A stretch of DNA of 64,000 bases. It comes from Nesterenkonia sandarakina (GTDB lineage Bacteria > Actinomycetota > Actinomycetes > Actinomycetales > Micrococcaceae). Numbering within the stretch: position 1 is the first letter of the stretch; each line of letters opens with the position of its first letter. The notes beneath the pieces are model-generated. The model worked only from the letters and a program-made list of their open reading frames with translations. It searched no databases and was not told the DNA's origin. The stretch is taken from assembly GCF_013410215.1 (NCBI RefSeq), contig NZ_JACCFQ010000001.1, positions 1 through 64,000 of the forward strand, in the 5' to 3' direction. Both the position numbers and the translations under genes were made by a program. This document shows, in pieces, positions 57,334 to 64,000 of this stretch.

Positions 57334-58110
57334 TCAGATCGCCGGGGTCTCCGCCACCGGGTGGGACAGCTCGGGGTTCAGCAGCTCCGGGGAGAGGTTG
57401 ATCAGCCGCAGCCGTGCGTGATCGGCGATCTGCTCGTTGCTCAGCGCCCGGATCGCGCGGGCCTCGGCGTCGTCGTCGTGCTCATCGTCCAGCCCGGAGT
57501 TCGGCAGCGAGGAGGACACCGAGCCTGAGGTCAACGGGATGTCGAGCACGGTGACCGCGGCTGGGGTCAGCGGGATGAACTGGCGTCGATCCAGCAGCCC
57601 GAGCCCCTCGAAGAGCACTCGCAGCGCAGCCCCGTGTGAGACGACGACGGCGGTGCGCACCTCGAAGCTCAGATCCGCCGAGGCGGTGGGAGCGATCTCC
57701 GCGGTGCCGCGCACGACGTCACTGAAGGCGCCCGTCATCCGCGCCTGCAGGTCCGCGTGCGCCTCTCCCGCGGCGGGGGTGTAGCTGCCGGCGCGCCAGC
57801 CCTCGAAGTTCTCCGGCTCGGCGTCGCGGATATCGGCGGCGTAGGCGCCCTCCCACTCCCCCAGGTTCTGCTCACGCAGTTCATCCCAGATCCGGGGCTG
57901 GAGGTCCAGTCCGAACTCGGCGAAGGTCTGCTGGGTGCGCACCAGGCTGGAGACATGCGCCTGTGCCGGGTTCTGCGCGCGGACGAAGGCCCCGGTGGTG
58001 CGCGCCTGCAGCTTCCCGGACTCGGCGAGCGAGATGTCCGAATGTCCCTGGAGCCGGTGGGCCTTGTTCCAATCGGTCTCTCCATGGCGGACGAGCAGAA
58101 TTCTGATCAT
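57334..58110 (-). CDS. Histidine phosphatase family protein
   Basis: 258 residues from ATG 58110 (MIRILLVRHGETDWN), preceded by GAGGAG. RHGETDWN with H9 as phospho-acceptor, SSLVRTQQTFAEFG, the acid in LGEWEG and the second His in VVSHGAALRVL complete a phosphoglycerate-mutase-like active site. A C-terminal ~80-residue part with an acidic DDEHDDDAE run is additional. Substrate not deducible. Confidence 0.92.
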   Translation of the reverse strand: MIRILLVRHGETDWNKAHRLQGHSDISLAESGKLQARTTGAFVRAQNPAQAHVSSLVRTQQTFAEFGLDLQPRIWDELREQNLGEWEGAYAADIRDAEPENFEGWRAGSYTPAAGEAHADLQARMTGAFSDVVRGTAEIAPTASADLSFEVRTAVVVSHGAALRVLFEGLGLLDRRQFIPLTPAAVTVLDIPLTSGSVSSSLPNSGLDDEHDDDAEARAIRALSNEQIADHARLRLINLSPELLNPELSHPVAETPAI

Positions 58111-58307
58111 GGGGCTCCTCTGGTTCGGGCGGGCAGCGCCTTCGGCTGCGCGGGTTCTCTGCTGCAACCCTATGTCAGCGGAATCGGCGGTGCGCAGATC
58201 ACCCACAGGTCAGCGTCCAGATCCGTCTCCAGACCAGCGTCCAGATCAGCCGCCAGCTCAGCCTGGATGTCACCCGCCGGGTCACGCTCCTGTCGCAGTC
58301 CATCTCG

Positions 58308-58391
58308 CGGTCCATGTTCCTGACCATGTCGCGGTCCATGTTCCTGACCATGTCTCAGTCCATGTCTCAGTCCATGTCCCTGACCATGTCA
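58308..58391. repeat. 24-bp tandem repeat before rmuC
   Basis: Units at 58308, 58332, (12-bp half at 58356) and 58368: CGGTCCATGTTCCTGACCAT+GTCG and variants. The block ends 24 bp before the rmuC start, and is in frame with it (MFLTMSRS-like). Confidence 0.85.
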
Positions 58392-58415
58392 GTGCCCAGT
58401 GGCATGCTGGATGGC

Positions 58416-59636
58416 ATGACCATTCTGCACTTCGTCCTCGCGGTTCTCCTCGGTGTCCTGCTCGGCGTCCTGGGCAGCTGGCTGGTGCTCCACCTGCTGC
58501 GCCGGGGCACCGAGGATCCTGCCGCGCTGCGGGGCCAGCTGCAGCAGGCCCGGTCTGACCTGGCCGATTCGCAGCAGCGGCTCGTGGCCGTGCAGCAGGA
58601 GCTGGCCGGGGCGGAAGGGCGGCTCTGGGAGCTGGAGCGCCGCCGGGAGGAGGACTCCGAGGCGGCCCGGGAGCGCGAGACCCTGGTGGAGATGCTGCAC
58701 CCGGTGCGCCAAGGGGTGACCGAGATGCACCGCCGGGTCCAGGAGCTGGAGACCGAGCGTGCCGCCCAGCATTCCCGGCTCTCTCAGCAGCTGAGCTCGG
58801 CGGCGGAGACCGATGCCCGGATCATCGAGTCCACCCAGGCGCTGCTGGGGAGTCTGCACTCGAGCTCGGCGCGCGGACATTGGGGCGAGGTCCAGCTGCG
58901 CCGGGTGGTGGAATCCGCCGGGATGCTGCCCCATGTGGACTTCACCGAACAGTTCAGCGGGCGCGGGGCTGATGGGCAGCTGCTGATCCCGGACATGGTG
59001 GTGCACCTGCCCGGAGGCCGCCAGCTGGTCCTCGATGCCAAGGCCCCGCTGAACCCCACCGACCCGATGGCGCAGGCCAAGGCGCTGCGTTCCCGGGTGG
59101 ATGAGCTGGCGAAGAAGCGCTACTGGGAGGCCGTGGAGCTCTCCCCCGATGTGGTCTTCTGCTTCGTCCCGGCCGAGTCGCTGCTCTCCGCGGCGATGGA
59201 GGCGGACCCGATGCTGCTTGATGACGCGCTCTCCAAGGGTGTCACGCTGGTCTCCCCGGCCTCGTTGCTGGCCTCGTTGAAGGCGGTCTCTGCGGCCTGG
59301 CGGCAGGAGCGTCTGGCGCAGAACATCCGTGAGGTCGTGGATCATTCCCGGGACCTCTACCGGCGTCTGGCGAAGATGAGCGAACATCTCTCGCGCACCG
59401 GAGAGCGCCTGCGGCAGGCGGTGACCTCGTATAACTCGCTGATCGGCAACATCGAACGGCAGGTGCTGCCCAAGGTGGAGGCGATGAGCCGGCTGGAGGT
59501 CGGTGAGCCCACCGCGGCCTCCACCGAAGGGCTTCTCGAGGATCTCGGCGAGACCCTGAGCACCACCACGGTGACCACCGAGGTCAACCCGCTGGGCCCC
59601 CGGCTGGAGGCCGGACGCGCCGAGGCGGAGCGCTGA
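58416..59636 (+). CDS. rmuC: DNA recombination protein RmuC
   Basis: 406 residues from ATG 58416 (MTILHFVLAVLLGVLLGVLG), an N-terminal membrane helix typical of RmuC. A coiled coil follows (RGQLQQARSDLADSQQRL ... RRVQELETERAAQHSRL). The RmuC domain shows GHWGEVQLRRVVESAGMLPHVDF, VVHLPGGRQLVLDAKAPL (PD-D/ExK-like), and FCFVPAESLLSAAMEADP. RmuC limits inversion between repeats. The frame is open through the upstream repeats, but no ribosome site is there; it is weak at 58416 too. Core gene. Confidence 0.93.
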   Translation: MTILHFVLAVLLGVLLGVLGSWLVLHLLRRGTEDPAALRGQLQQARSDLADSQQRLVAVQQELAGAEGRLWELERRREEDSEAARERETLVEMLHPVRQGVTEMHRRVQELETERAAQHSRLSQQLSSAAETDARIIESTQALLGSLHSSSARGHWGEVQLRRVVESAGMLPHVDFTEQFSGRGADGQLLIPDMVVHLPGGRQLVLDAKAPLNPTDPMAQAKALRSRVDELAKKRYWEAVELSPDVVFCFVPAESLLSAAMEADPMLLDDALSKGVTLVSPASLLASLKAVSAAWRQERLAQNIREVVDHSRDLYRRLAKMSEHLSRTGERLRQAVTSYNSLIGNIERQVLPKVEAMSRLEVGEPTAASTEGLLEDLGETLSTTTVTTEVNPLGPRLEAGRAEAER

Positions 59637-59721
59637 GGCCAGACGCGCTGAGGCGGAACGCTGAAGCTAGAAGCGCTGAAGGCAGAACCGCCCAGGCGCG
59701 GCGAGTCGAGTCCGGACACGC

Positions 59722-59767
59722 TGAAGGGCAGTGAGCCTCGGCGTCACCGATGACTCACTGCCCTTCA
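59722..59767. terminator. Bidirectional terminator between rmuC and the DASS transporter
   Basis: TGAAGGGCAGTGAG (59722-59735) and CTCACTGCCCTTCA (59754-59767) are a perfect 14-bp stem with an 18-base loop between convergent genes. A tandem repeat, GTGCGGCTCGTGCGGC twice at 59791-59822, follows. Confidence 0.75.
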
Positions 59768-59851
59768 ACCACGCCCCTCCACGGCCGGGCGTGCGGCTCG
59801 TGCGGCGTGCGGCTCGTGCGGCGTGCGGCGTGTGTGGCGTGCGCGGCGCTG

Positions 59852-61510
59852 CTAGAGGGTCAGCCCGAAGACCCAGACCAGGATGGTCATGCAGACCGCG
59901 GTGATGATCACGACGCCTGCGATGTTCAGCCACACCCCGCCCCGGATCATCTGTCCGATGGTGACGTAGCCGGAGCCATAGGCGATCGCGTTCGGCGGCG
60001 TGGCCACCGGGAGCATGAAGGCACAGGTTGCGGCCAGCGCCACCGGAGCGGCAAGGATCAGCGGGTCCACCCCGGTGCCCATGGCCACACCCGAGGCCAC
60101 CGGGAGGAAGGTCGCAGCCGTCGCGGTGTTCGAGGTCATCTCGGTCAGCAGCAGGATCCCCACAGCCGCGACCAGCACCAGGACCCACACCGGGATTCCG
60201 GCCAGTCCCTCGACCTGGGTGCCGAGCCAGGTGGAGAGTCCGGAAGAGCTGAACTGCGAGGACAGTGCCAGTCCGCCGCCGAAGAGCAGCAGCACTCCCC
60301 AGGGCAGCTTCGCGGCGTACTCCCAGTCCAGCAGGCGCACACCCTTGGCGGCGCCACCGGGCAGCAGGAACAGCAGCAGGCCGACGACCATGGCGATGCC
60401 GGCGTCGGAGATGAACGGGTCATCCATGTCCAGGAGATTGGTGGAGATCAGCGGGATGGAGACCCAGGAGAGTGCGGCGAGCACGAAGATGATCAGCACG
60501 CGCAGCTCGGCGGAGGACATCGGACCGAGCTTGCTCAGCTCGCCGCGGATCAGGTCGCCGCCGCCGGGGATGTCGTCGATCTCGGGCTTGAACAGCACCC
60601 GGGTGAGCAGGACCCAGGCGATGACCAGCATGATGATCGAGATCGGGACGCCCACCAGCATCCACTGGCCGAAGCCGATGGTCAGATCGTGGGTCTCGGC
60701 CATATGGCCCACCAGCAGCGCGTTCGGCGGGGTGCCGATGATGGTGCCCAGTGAACCGATCGAGGCGGCGTAGGCGATGCCGAGCATCAGCGCGGTGCCG
60801 AAGTTGGACTTCAGCGCGTTGTTGGTCTCGTCCTCGCCGGCCTGTGCTGCCGTCGCGGGGTCCTCACCCTTGACGATCTTGCTCACCAGCATCAGCACCG
60901 AGACGCCGATCGGAAGCATCATCACGGCGGTGGCGGTGTTCGAGACCCACATCGAGAGGAACCCGGTGGCGATCATGAATCCGGCGATCAGGTTCACCGG
61001 CTTGGAACCCATGGCGCGCAGGGTCAGCAGCGCGATCCGGCGGTGCAGGTTCCAACGCTGCATCGCCAGGGCCAGCATGAACCCGCCCATGAACAAGAAG
61101 ATGATGTTGTTGCCATAGCTGGCGCCCACGTCATCGACCGAGACTCCGCCCACGGCCTCCTCGGCGCTGCCGAAGTCGCCTGCGGGGACCAGCAGCGGGA
61201 AGATGATCAGCGGCAGCAGAGCGGTCGCCGGGATGGGGATCGCCTCGGTCATCCACCACACAGCCATCAGCACGGCGGTGGCCGCTGTCAGCCGGGGCCA
61301 GACCTCCATGTCCCCGGGCATCACCAGGTACACCAGAAGTCCCAGCCCCACGCCACCGGCGAGCCCGATCATCCGGCGCAGCAGCGCGGGACGCTCCAGG
61401 CCCTCCGCGCGGGCACCGACCGAGAGCTCCTCAGCCTCCGCCTCCGACTGTGTTCGGGGGTCATACTTCTTCAGGTGATCACCTGAAACACGGGAACGCG
61501 GAGGCGTCAT
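59852..61510 (-). CDS. DASS/SLC13 family Na+:dicarboxylate-type symporter
   Basis: 552 residues. After ~45 soluble residues there are ~12 helices. SLC13 landmarks: MTEAIPIPATALLPLIIFPLL, IIFLFMGGFMLALAMQRWNLHRRIAL, the first SNT motif FLSMWVSNTATAVMMLPI and the second LLTEMTSNTATAATFLPVASG, then ATPPNAIAYGSGYVTIGQMIRGG. It should transport C4-dicarboxylate, citrate or sulfate with Na+. Monocistronic. Confidence 0.93.
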   Translation of the reverse strand: MTPPRSRVSGDHLKKYDPRTQSEAEAEELSVGARAEGLERPALLRRMIGLAGGVGLGLLVYLVMPGDMEVWPRLTAATAVLMAVWWMTEAIPIPATALLPLIIFPLLVPAGDFGSAEEAVGGVSVDDVGASYGNNIIFLFMGGFMLALAMQRWNLHRRIALLTLRAMGSKPVNLIAGFMIATGFLSMWVSNTATAVMMLPIGVSVLMLVSKIVKGEDPATAAQAGEDETNNALKSNFGTALMLGIAYAASIGSLGTIIGTPPNALLVGHMAETHDLTIGFGQWMLVGVPISIIMLVIAWVLLTRVLFKPEIDDIPGGGDLIRGELSKLGPMSSAELRVLIIFVLAALSWVSIPLISTNLLDMDDPFISDAGIAMVVGLLLFLLPGGAAKGVRLLDWEYAAKLPWGVLLLFGGGLALSSQFSSSGLSTWLGTQVEGLAGIPVWVLVLVAAVGILLLTEMTSNTATAATFLPVASGVAMGTGVDPLILAAPVALAATCAFMLPVATPPNAIAYGSGYVTIGQMIRGGVWLNIAGVVIITAVCMTILVWVFGLTL

Positions 61511-61722
61511 TGCCGGTACTCCTGCTGGTGGGGTATGGATGGCGCGCTATCTCGCGATAGGGCTCACAGAGTCTACGGGGCCGGTGAAGAAGTTGCCACC
61601 TTGAACCGAATCGCCGGGGCCGGGCTGATCTGGACCGTGCAGTCCGTCGGCCCACCCGGGGCCTCGAGCCGAGCAGGGCGGGGCGCCGTCGTCGTCGGGG
61701 TGCCGTGCGCCGTCGTCGGGCT

Positions 61723-62910
61723 TCAGTCCTTGGGCAGGACGATGGCGGCCAGCAGGGTCGCCAGGCCGGCCAGCCCGAGCACCATCAGCACGGTGCCGGA
61801 CCAGCCCGCCAGGTGCAGCGCGGTCCCGCCGAGGTAGCCGAAGATCGAGGAGCCGCCGTAGTAGCCCAGGTTGTACAGCGAGGCGGACTGGGCGCGGCCG
61901 GCGGTCGCCGCGGCGCCCACCCAGCCAGAGGCCACCGCATGGGCGGCGAAGAAGCCCGCGGTGAGCACCACGGTGCCCATGATGATCACGGCCAGATGCG
62001 GCACCAGGGTCAGCCCCACGCCCAGGATCATGATCAGATTCCCGGCCAGCAGCACCGGCTTGCGCGAGTACCGCGCCGCCAGCCGCCCGGCGCGCGGTGA
62101 GGACCAGGTCCCCGCCAGATAGGCCAGGAACACGAAGGAGGCGATCCCCAGCGGGATCGAATAAGGCGGAGCGGAGAGGTGGAAGCCGAGGAAGTTATAC
62201 ATGGCCACGAACCCGCCCATGGTCAGGAACCCCTGCAGGTAGAGGGTCCACAGGGTGGGTGAGCGCAGATTCCCGGTCAGCGCGGGCAGGATCTCGCGCA
62301 CCTGGACCCGGCGCGGGGTGAAGTTCTCTGCGGTCGGTGCCAGCCGGAGGAACACCACCACACAGGCCACCGCGAGGATGGTCACGGTGAGCATGCCGAT
62401 CTTCCAACCCAGTTGCTCGCCCACCGGTGCCGCGACGATCCGCCCGGTCAGTCCGCCCAGAGAGGTGCCCGAGATGTAGGTGCCGGCCGCGGCCACCGCG
62501 ATCTTCGGGCTGACCTCCTCGTTGAGGTAGGCCACCGCCAACGCCGGCACCCCGCCGAGCATGAAGCCTTCGATGAAGCGCATCGCCAGGGCGAGCTCAA
62601 AGCCGTGGTTGGCGAACACCGCAGGCATGAGCACCGCCAGGAGCCCGAAGAAGCAGGCGAGGCTGATCGCGGCGATCATCGCCTTCTTCCGCCCGTAGGC
62701 GTCGCCGATATAGGACCAGGGGATCACGCCCAGCGCGAGTCCCAGCGTGGCGGTCGAGATCATCAGGGCCGCCCGGTCCGCGGAGACGTCCTGCTCCGCC
62801 GCGATCAGCGGCAGCAGCCCCTGGGGCGAGTAGAGCTGGGCGAAGGTCGCCACGCCGATGAAGAACAGGGCGATGAGCAGCCGGCGGCTGTGAGCGCTCT
62901 GCGCGGTCAT
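61723..62910 (-). CDS. MFS transporter
   Basis: 395 residues with 12 predicted helices. YSPQGLLPLIAAEQDVSADRAALMISTATLGLALGVIPWSYIGDAYGRKKAM carries the MFS loop 2-3 motif (GDxxGRKK). The second half repeats the pattern. It resembles the AraJ/YnfM-like drug:H+ antiporters. Start overlaps the upstream TauE stop (ATGA). Substrate unknown. Confidence 0.92.
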   Translation of the reverse strand: MTAQSAHSRRLLIALFFIGVATFAQLYSPQGLLPLIAAEQDVSADRAALMISTATLGLALGVIPWSYIGDAYGRKKAMIAAISLACFFGLLAVLMPAVFANHGFELALAMRFIEGFMLGGVPALAVAYLNEEVSPKIAVAAAGTYISGTSLGGLTGRIVAAPVGEQLGWKIGMLTVTILAVACVVVFLRLAPTAENFTPRRVQVREILPALTGNLRSPTLWTLYLQGFLTMGGFVAMYNFLGFHLSAPPYSIPLGIASFVFLAYLAGTWSSPRAGRLAARYSRKPVLLAGNLIMILGVGLTLVPHLAVIIMGTVVLTAGFFAAHAVASGWVGAAATAGRAQSASLYNLGYYGGSSIFGYLGGTALHLAGWSGTVLMVLGLAGLATLLAAIVLPKD

Positions 62911-63671
62911 GCCATGACGTCCAGGGTGCCGCGGATGATCGCCCCGGCTCCACCGAGCCCGGCCAGGGTCATCGCCAGCGCCCTCGCGGTGGGGATCGGC
63001 ACCCGCTTAGCCAGCTGGGTGCCCAGTAAGATGCCCGCGATCACGGTCGCCACGATCAACGGGAACAGCCAGCCCAGCGGCGGCCCGGCCTGGCCGTTGA
63101 CCTCCACCGAGCCCATCGCCAGCTTCGCGATCACTGAGACGGCGCCCATGGTCATGAAGATCGGCTGCAGCGTGGCGGCGAAGCTGCGCTGGTCCCAGCG
63201 GGAGACCCGGGAGTAGATGACCATCACCGGTGCCGCCACCCCGGAGGTGGTGTTGAAGAATCCCCCGATCAGACCCGCCGTGAGACCGGCTGACCGGCCG
63301 GGCAGATGCGGCAGCCGCGGCAGCGCCACGGTGACTGCCAGCGCGAACACCACGATCGCGCCCACGATGATGGAGAGCCAGCCGGCACTGAGCTGCCCGA
63401 CGACCCAGGCTCCGGGAATGGCTCCCAGCACCGAGGCGGGCATGATCAGCCAGAAGCGCCGCCAACTGACATGGGACCACACCGCGATCATGATCAGGCA
63501 ACCCGAGACGAAGGTGGTCATATTGGTGACCAGCACCCCGAAGGCGGGGCCCAGCAGCAGCGAGAGCACGGGGGCGACCACCAGCCCGACGCCGGTGCCG
63601 GTGACCCTCTGCAGGATCGTGCCGATCAACACCGCGGCCGCGATCACCGCAGTCATGCCCAGCACCGTCAT
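62907..63671 (-). CDS. TauE/SafE family sulfite/organosulfonate exporter
   Basis: 254 residues, eight predicted helices. TGTGVGLVVAPVLSLLLGPAFGVLVTNMTTFVSGCLIM is the TauE-type N-terminal bundle, and AGLTAGLIGGFFNTTSGVAAPVMVIYSRV the second half. These proteins move sulfite, sulfoacetate or other anions. ATG 63671. The MFS gene is coupled to it by a 4-bp overlap. Confidence 0.9.
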   Translation of the reverse strand: MTVLGMTAVIAAAVLIGTILQRVTGTGVGLVVAPVLSLLLGPAFGVLVTNMTTFVSGCLIMIAVWSHVSWRRFWLIMPASVLGAIPGAWVVGQLSAGWLSIIVGAIVVFALAVTVALPRLPHLPGRSAGLTAGLIGGFFNTTSGVAAPVMVIYSRVSRWDQRSFAATLQPIFMTMGAVSVIAKLAMGSVEVNGQAGPPLGWLFPLIVATVIAGILLGTQLAKRVPIPTARALAMTLAGLGGAGAIIRGTLDVMA

Positions 63672-63746
63672 GGACTCATCGTATGTCAGCCCAGGTCATG
63701 CCCGAATCCGGCGGGCGTCCCCGGCTCAGAACCCGCTGCGCGCAAA

Positions 63747-63818
63747 CGTCGCATCGCTATGCCAAGTCCCATCGTTTTGGCGGGAAATAACCATGGGACA
63801 TGGCAAAGGGATGCGACA
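63747..63818. terminator. Long imperfect hairpin between ispH and tauE-like genes
   Basis: 26-base arms at 63747-63772 and 63793-63818 pair with four mismatches (GTCGCATC...TGCCA...GTCCCAT). Located after the ispH stop on the minus strand; a terminator is the simplest reading, though an interspersed palindrome is possible. Confidence 0.5.
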
Positions 63819-63850
63819 AACTGAGGCGGGGGCCCGCGGGCGGCAGACGC

Positions 63851-64000
63851 TCAGGAGGTGGAGCAGGGGCTGGACTTGCGACCGCCGCGGCCGACGTCGT
63901 CGTGTCCTGCCTGGGTGAGCGCCTTCCGGATCTCCTTGGGCAGCGAGAAGACGATGTCCTCCTCGGCGGTGACGATCTCTTCGACCTCGCCGTAGCCATA
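63851..64000 (-). CDS. ispH: 4-hydroxy-3-methylbut-2-enyl diphosphate reductase, C-terminal end (partial)
   Basis: The last ~49 residues are visible before the window edge: YGYGEVEEIVTAEEDIVFSL then PKEIRKALTQAG and a Gly/Arg-rich tail. The TAEE(D/N)I.FSLPKE(I/L)R block is the conserved C-terminus of IspH, the Fe-S enzyme of the last MEP step. ispH near rmuC and ychF is a common actinobacterial arrangement. Stop TGA at 63853-63851. The catalytic part lies outside. Confidence 0.78.
   Translation of the reverse strand, partial: YGYGEVEEIVTAEEDIVFSLPKEIRKALTQAGHDDVGRGGRKSSPCSTS

Noticed and set aside
62413-63216. 267-codon plus-strand frame opposite the MFS and TauE genes
   Set aside because: Arg/Gly/His-rich shadow spanning two real minus-strand genes.

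Overview
The window is high-GC DNA with dense short-spaced operons, many GTG starts, and families typical of Actinomycetota: class F sortase, GAF-ANTAR protein, paired Asp23/Gls24 proteins with a DUF6286-type membrane protein, and MEP-pathway isoprenoid genes. With the complete betT-betB-betA operon I infer a halotolerant member of the Micrococcales, perhaps Micrococcaceae such as Nesterenkonia. That placement is inference; no rRNA or tRNA gene is present to fix it.

Layout. (1) 1-4.5 kb: a copper-handling cluster with a truncated lipoprotein gene, a CsoR-type operator inside a promoter, a CopZ-like chaperone, a CPH-type P1B ATPase, a Cys-rich four-helix copper-storage protein and a DUF305 membrane protein. 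(2) 5-17 kb: metabolic units, including SDR + unknown + cytochrome P450, a CDF metal transporter with a lipoprotein, an alcohol dehydrogenase with a GntP permease and YrhK protein, and a sugar-lactone oxidase translationally coupled to an ASRT-like protein. (3) 17.9-28.3 kb: a stress cluster with four CBS-domain proteins, metallothionein, KGG-repeat protein, DUF4383, STAS, Mn-catalase, a DUF4142 surface protein with its likely sortase, GAF-ANTAR, a beta-solenoid protein and an SRPBCC protein. A divergent STAS/ANTAR module appears here in three copies, each damaged differently. (4) 28.9-33.5 kb: an insertion with a TIR protein, a Rad50-like zinc-hook ATPase, a small partner and a serine recombinase. 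This is the best candidate for an undescribed anti-phage system. (5) 33.6-38.1 kb: an Asp23/Gls24 envelope-stress cluster whose sigma-factor gene is broken. (6) 38.3-41.7 kb: SDRs, a stand-alone FtsK-gamma domain coupled to dxr, and PspC. (7) 41.77-50.68 kb: an island downstream of ychF. Four degenerate copies of the ychF 3' end divide it into cargo modules: a trans-acting enoyl reductase; a Cys/His protein; and a Hachiman-like HamA-HamB pair with IS110 and PLD relics. (8) 50.6-64 kb: probably core genome, with ychF, betTBA, a histidine phosphatase, rmuC, DASS and MFS transporters, TauE and the 3' end of ispH.

How the genes fit together. Region 1 should sense, buffer and export copper. Region 3 resembles a general stress regulon (metal, peroxide, adenylate sensing, partner-switch regulation). 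Regions 4 and 7 are defence loci acquired separately, one marked by a resolvase and the other by recombination at the end of ychF. The right flank imports choline and oxidises it to glycine betaine.

Limits. All family calls come from reading motifs; no database search was run. Starts were chosen from visible Shine-Dalgarno sequences and overlaps with neighbours.
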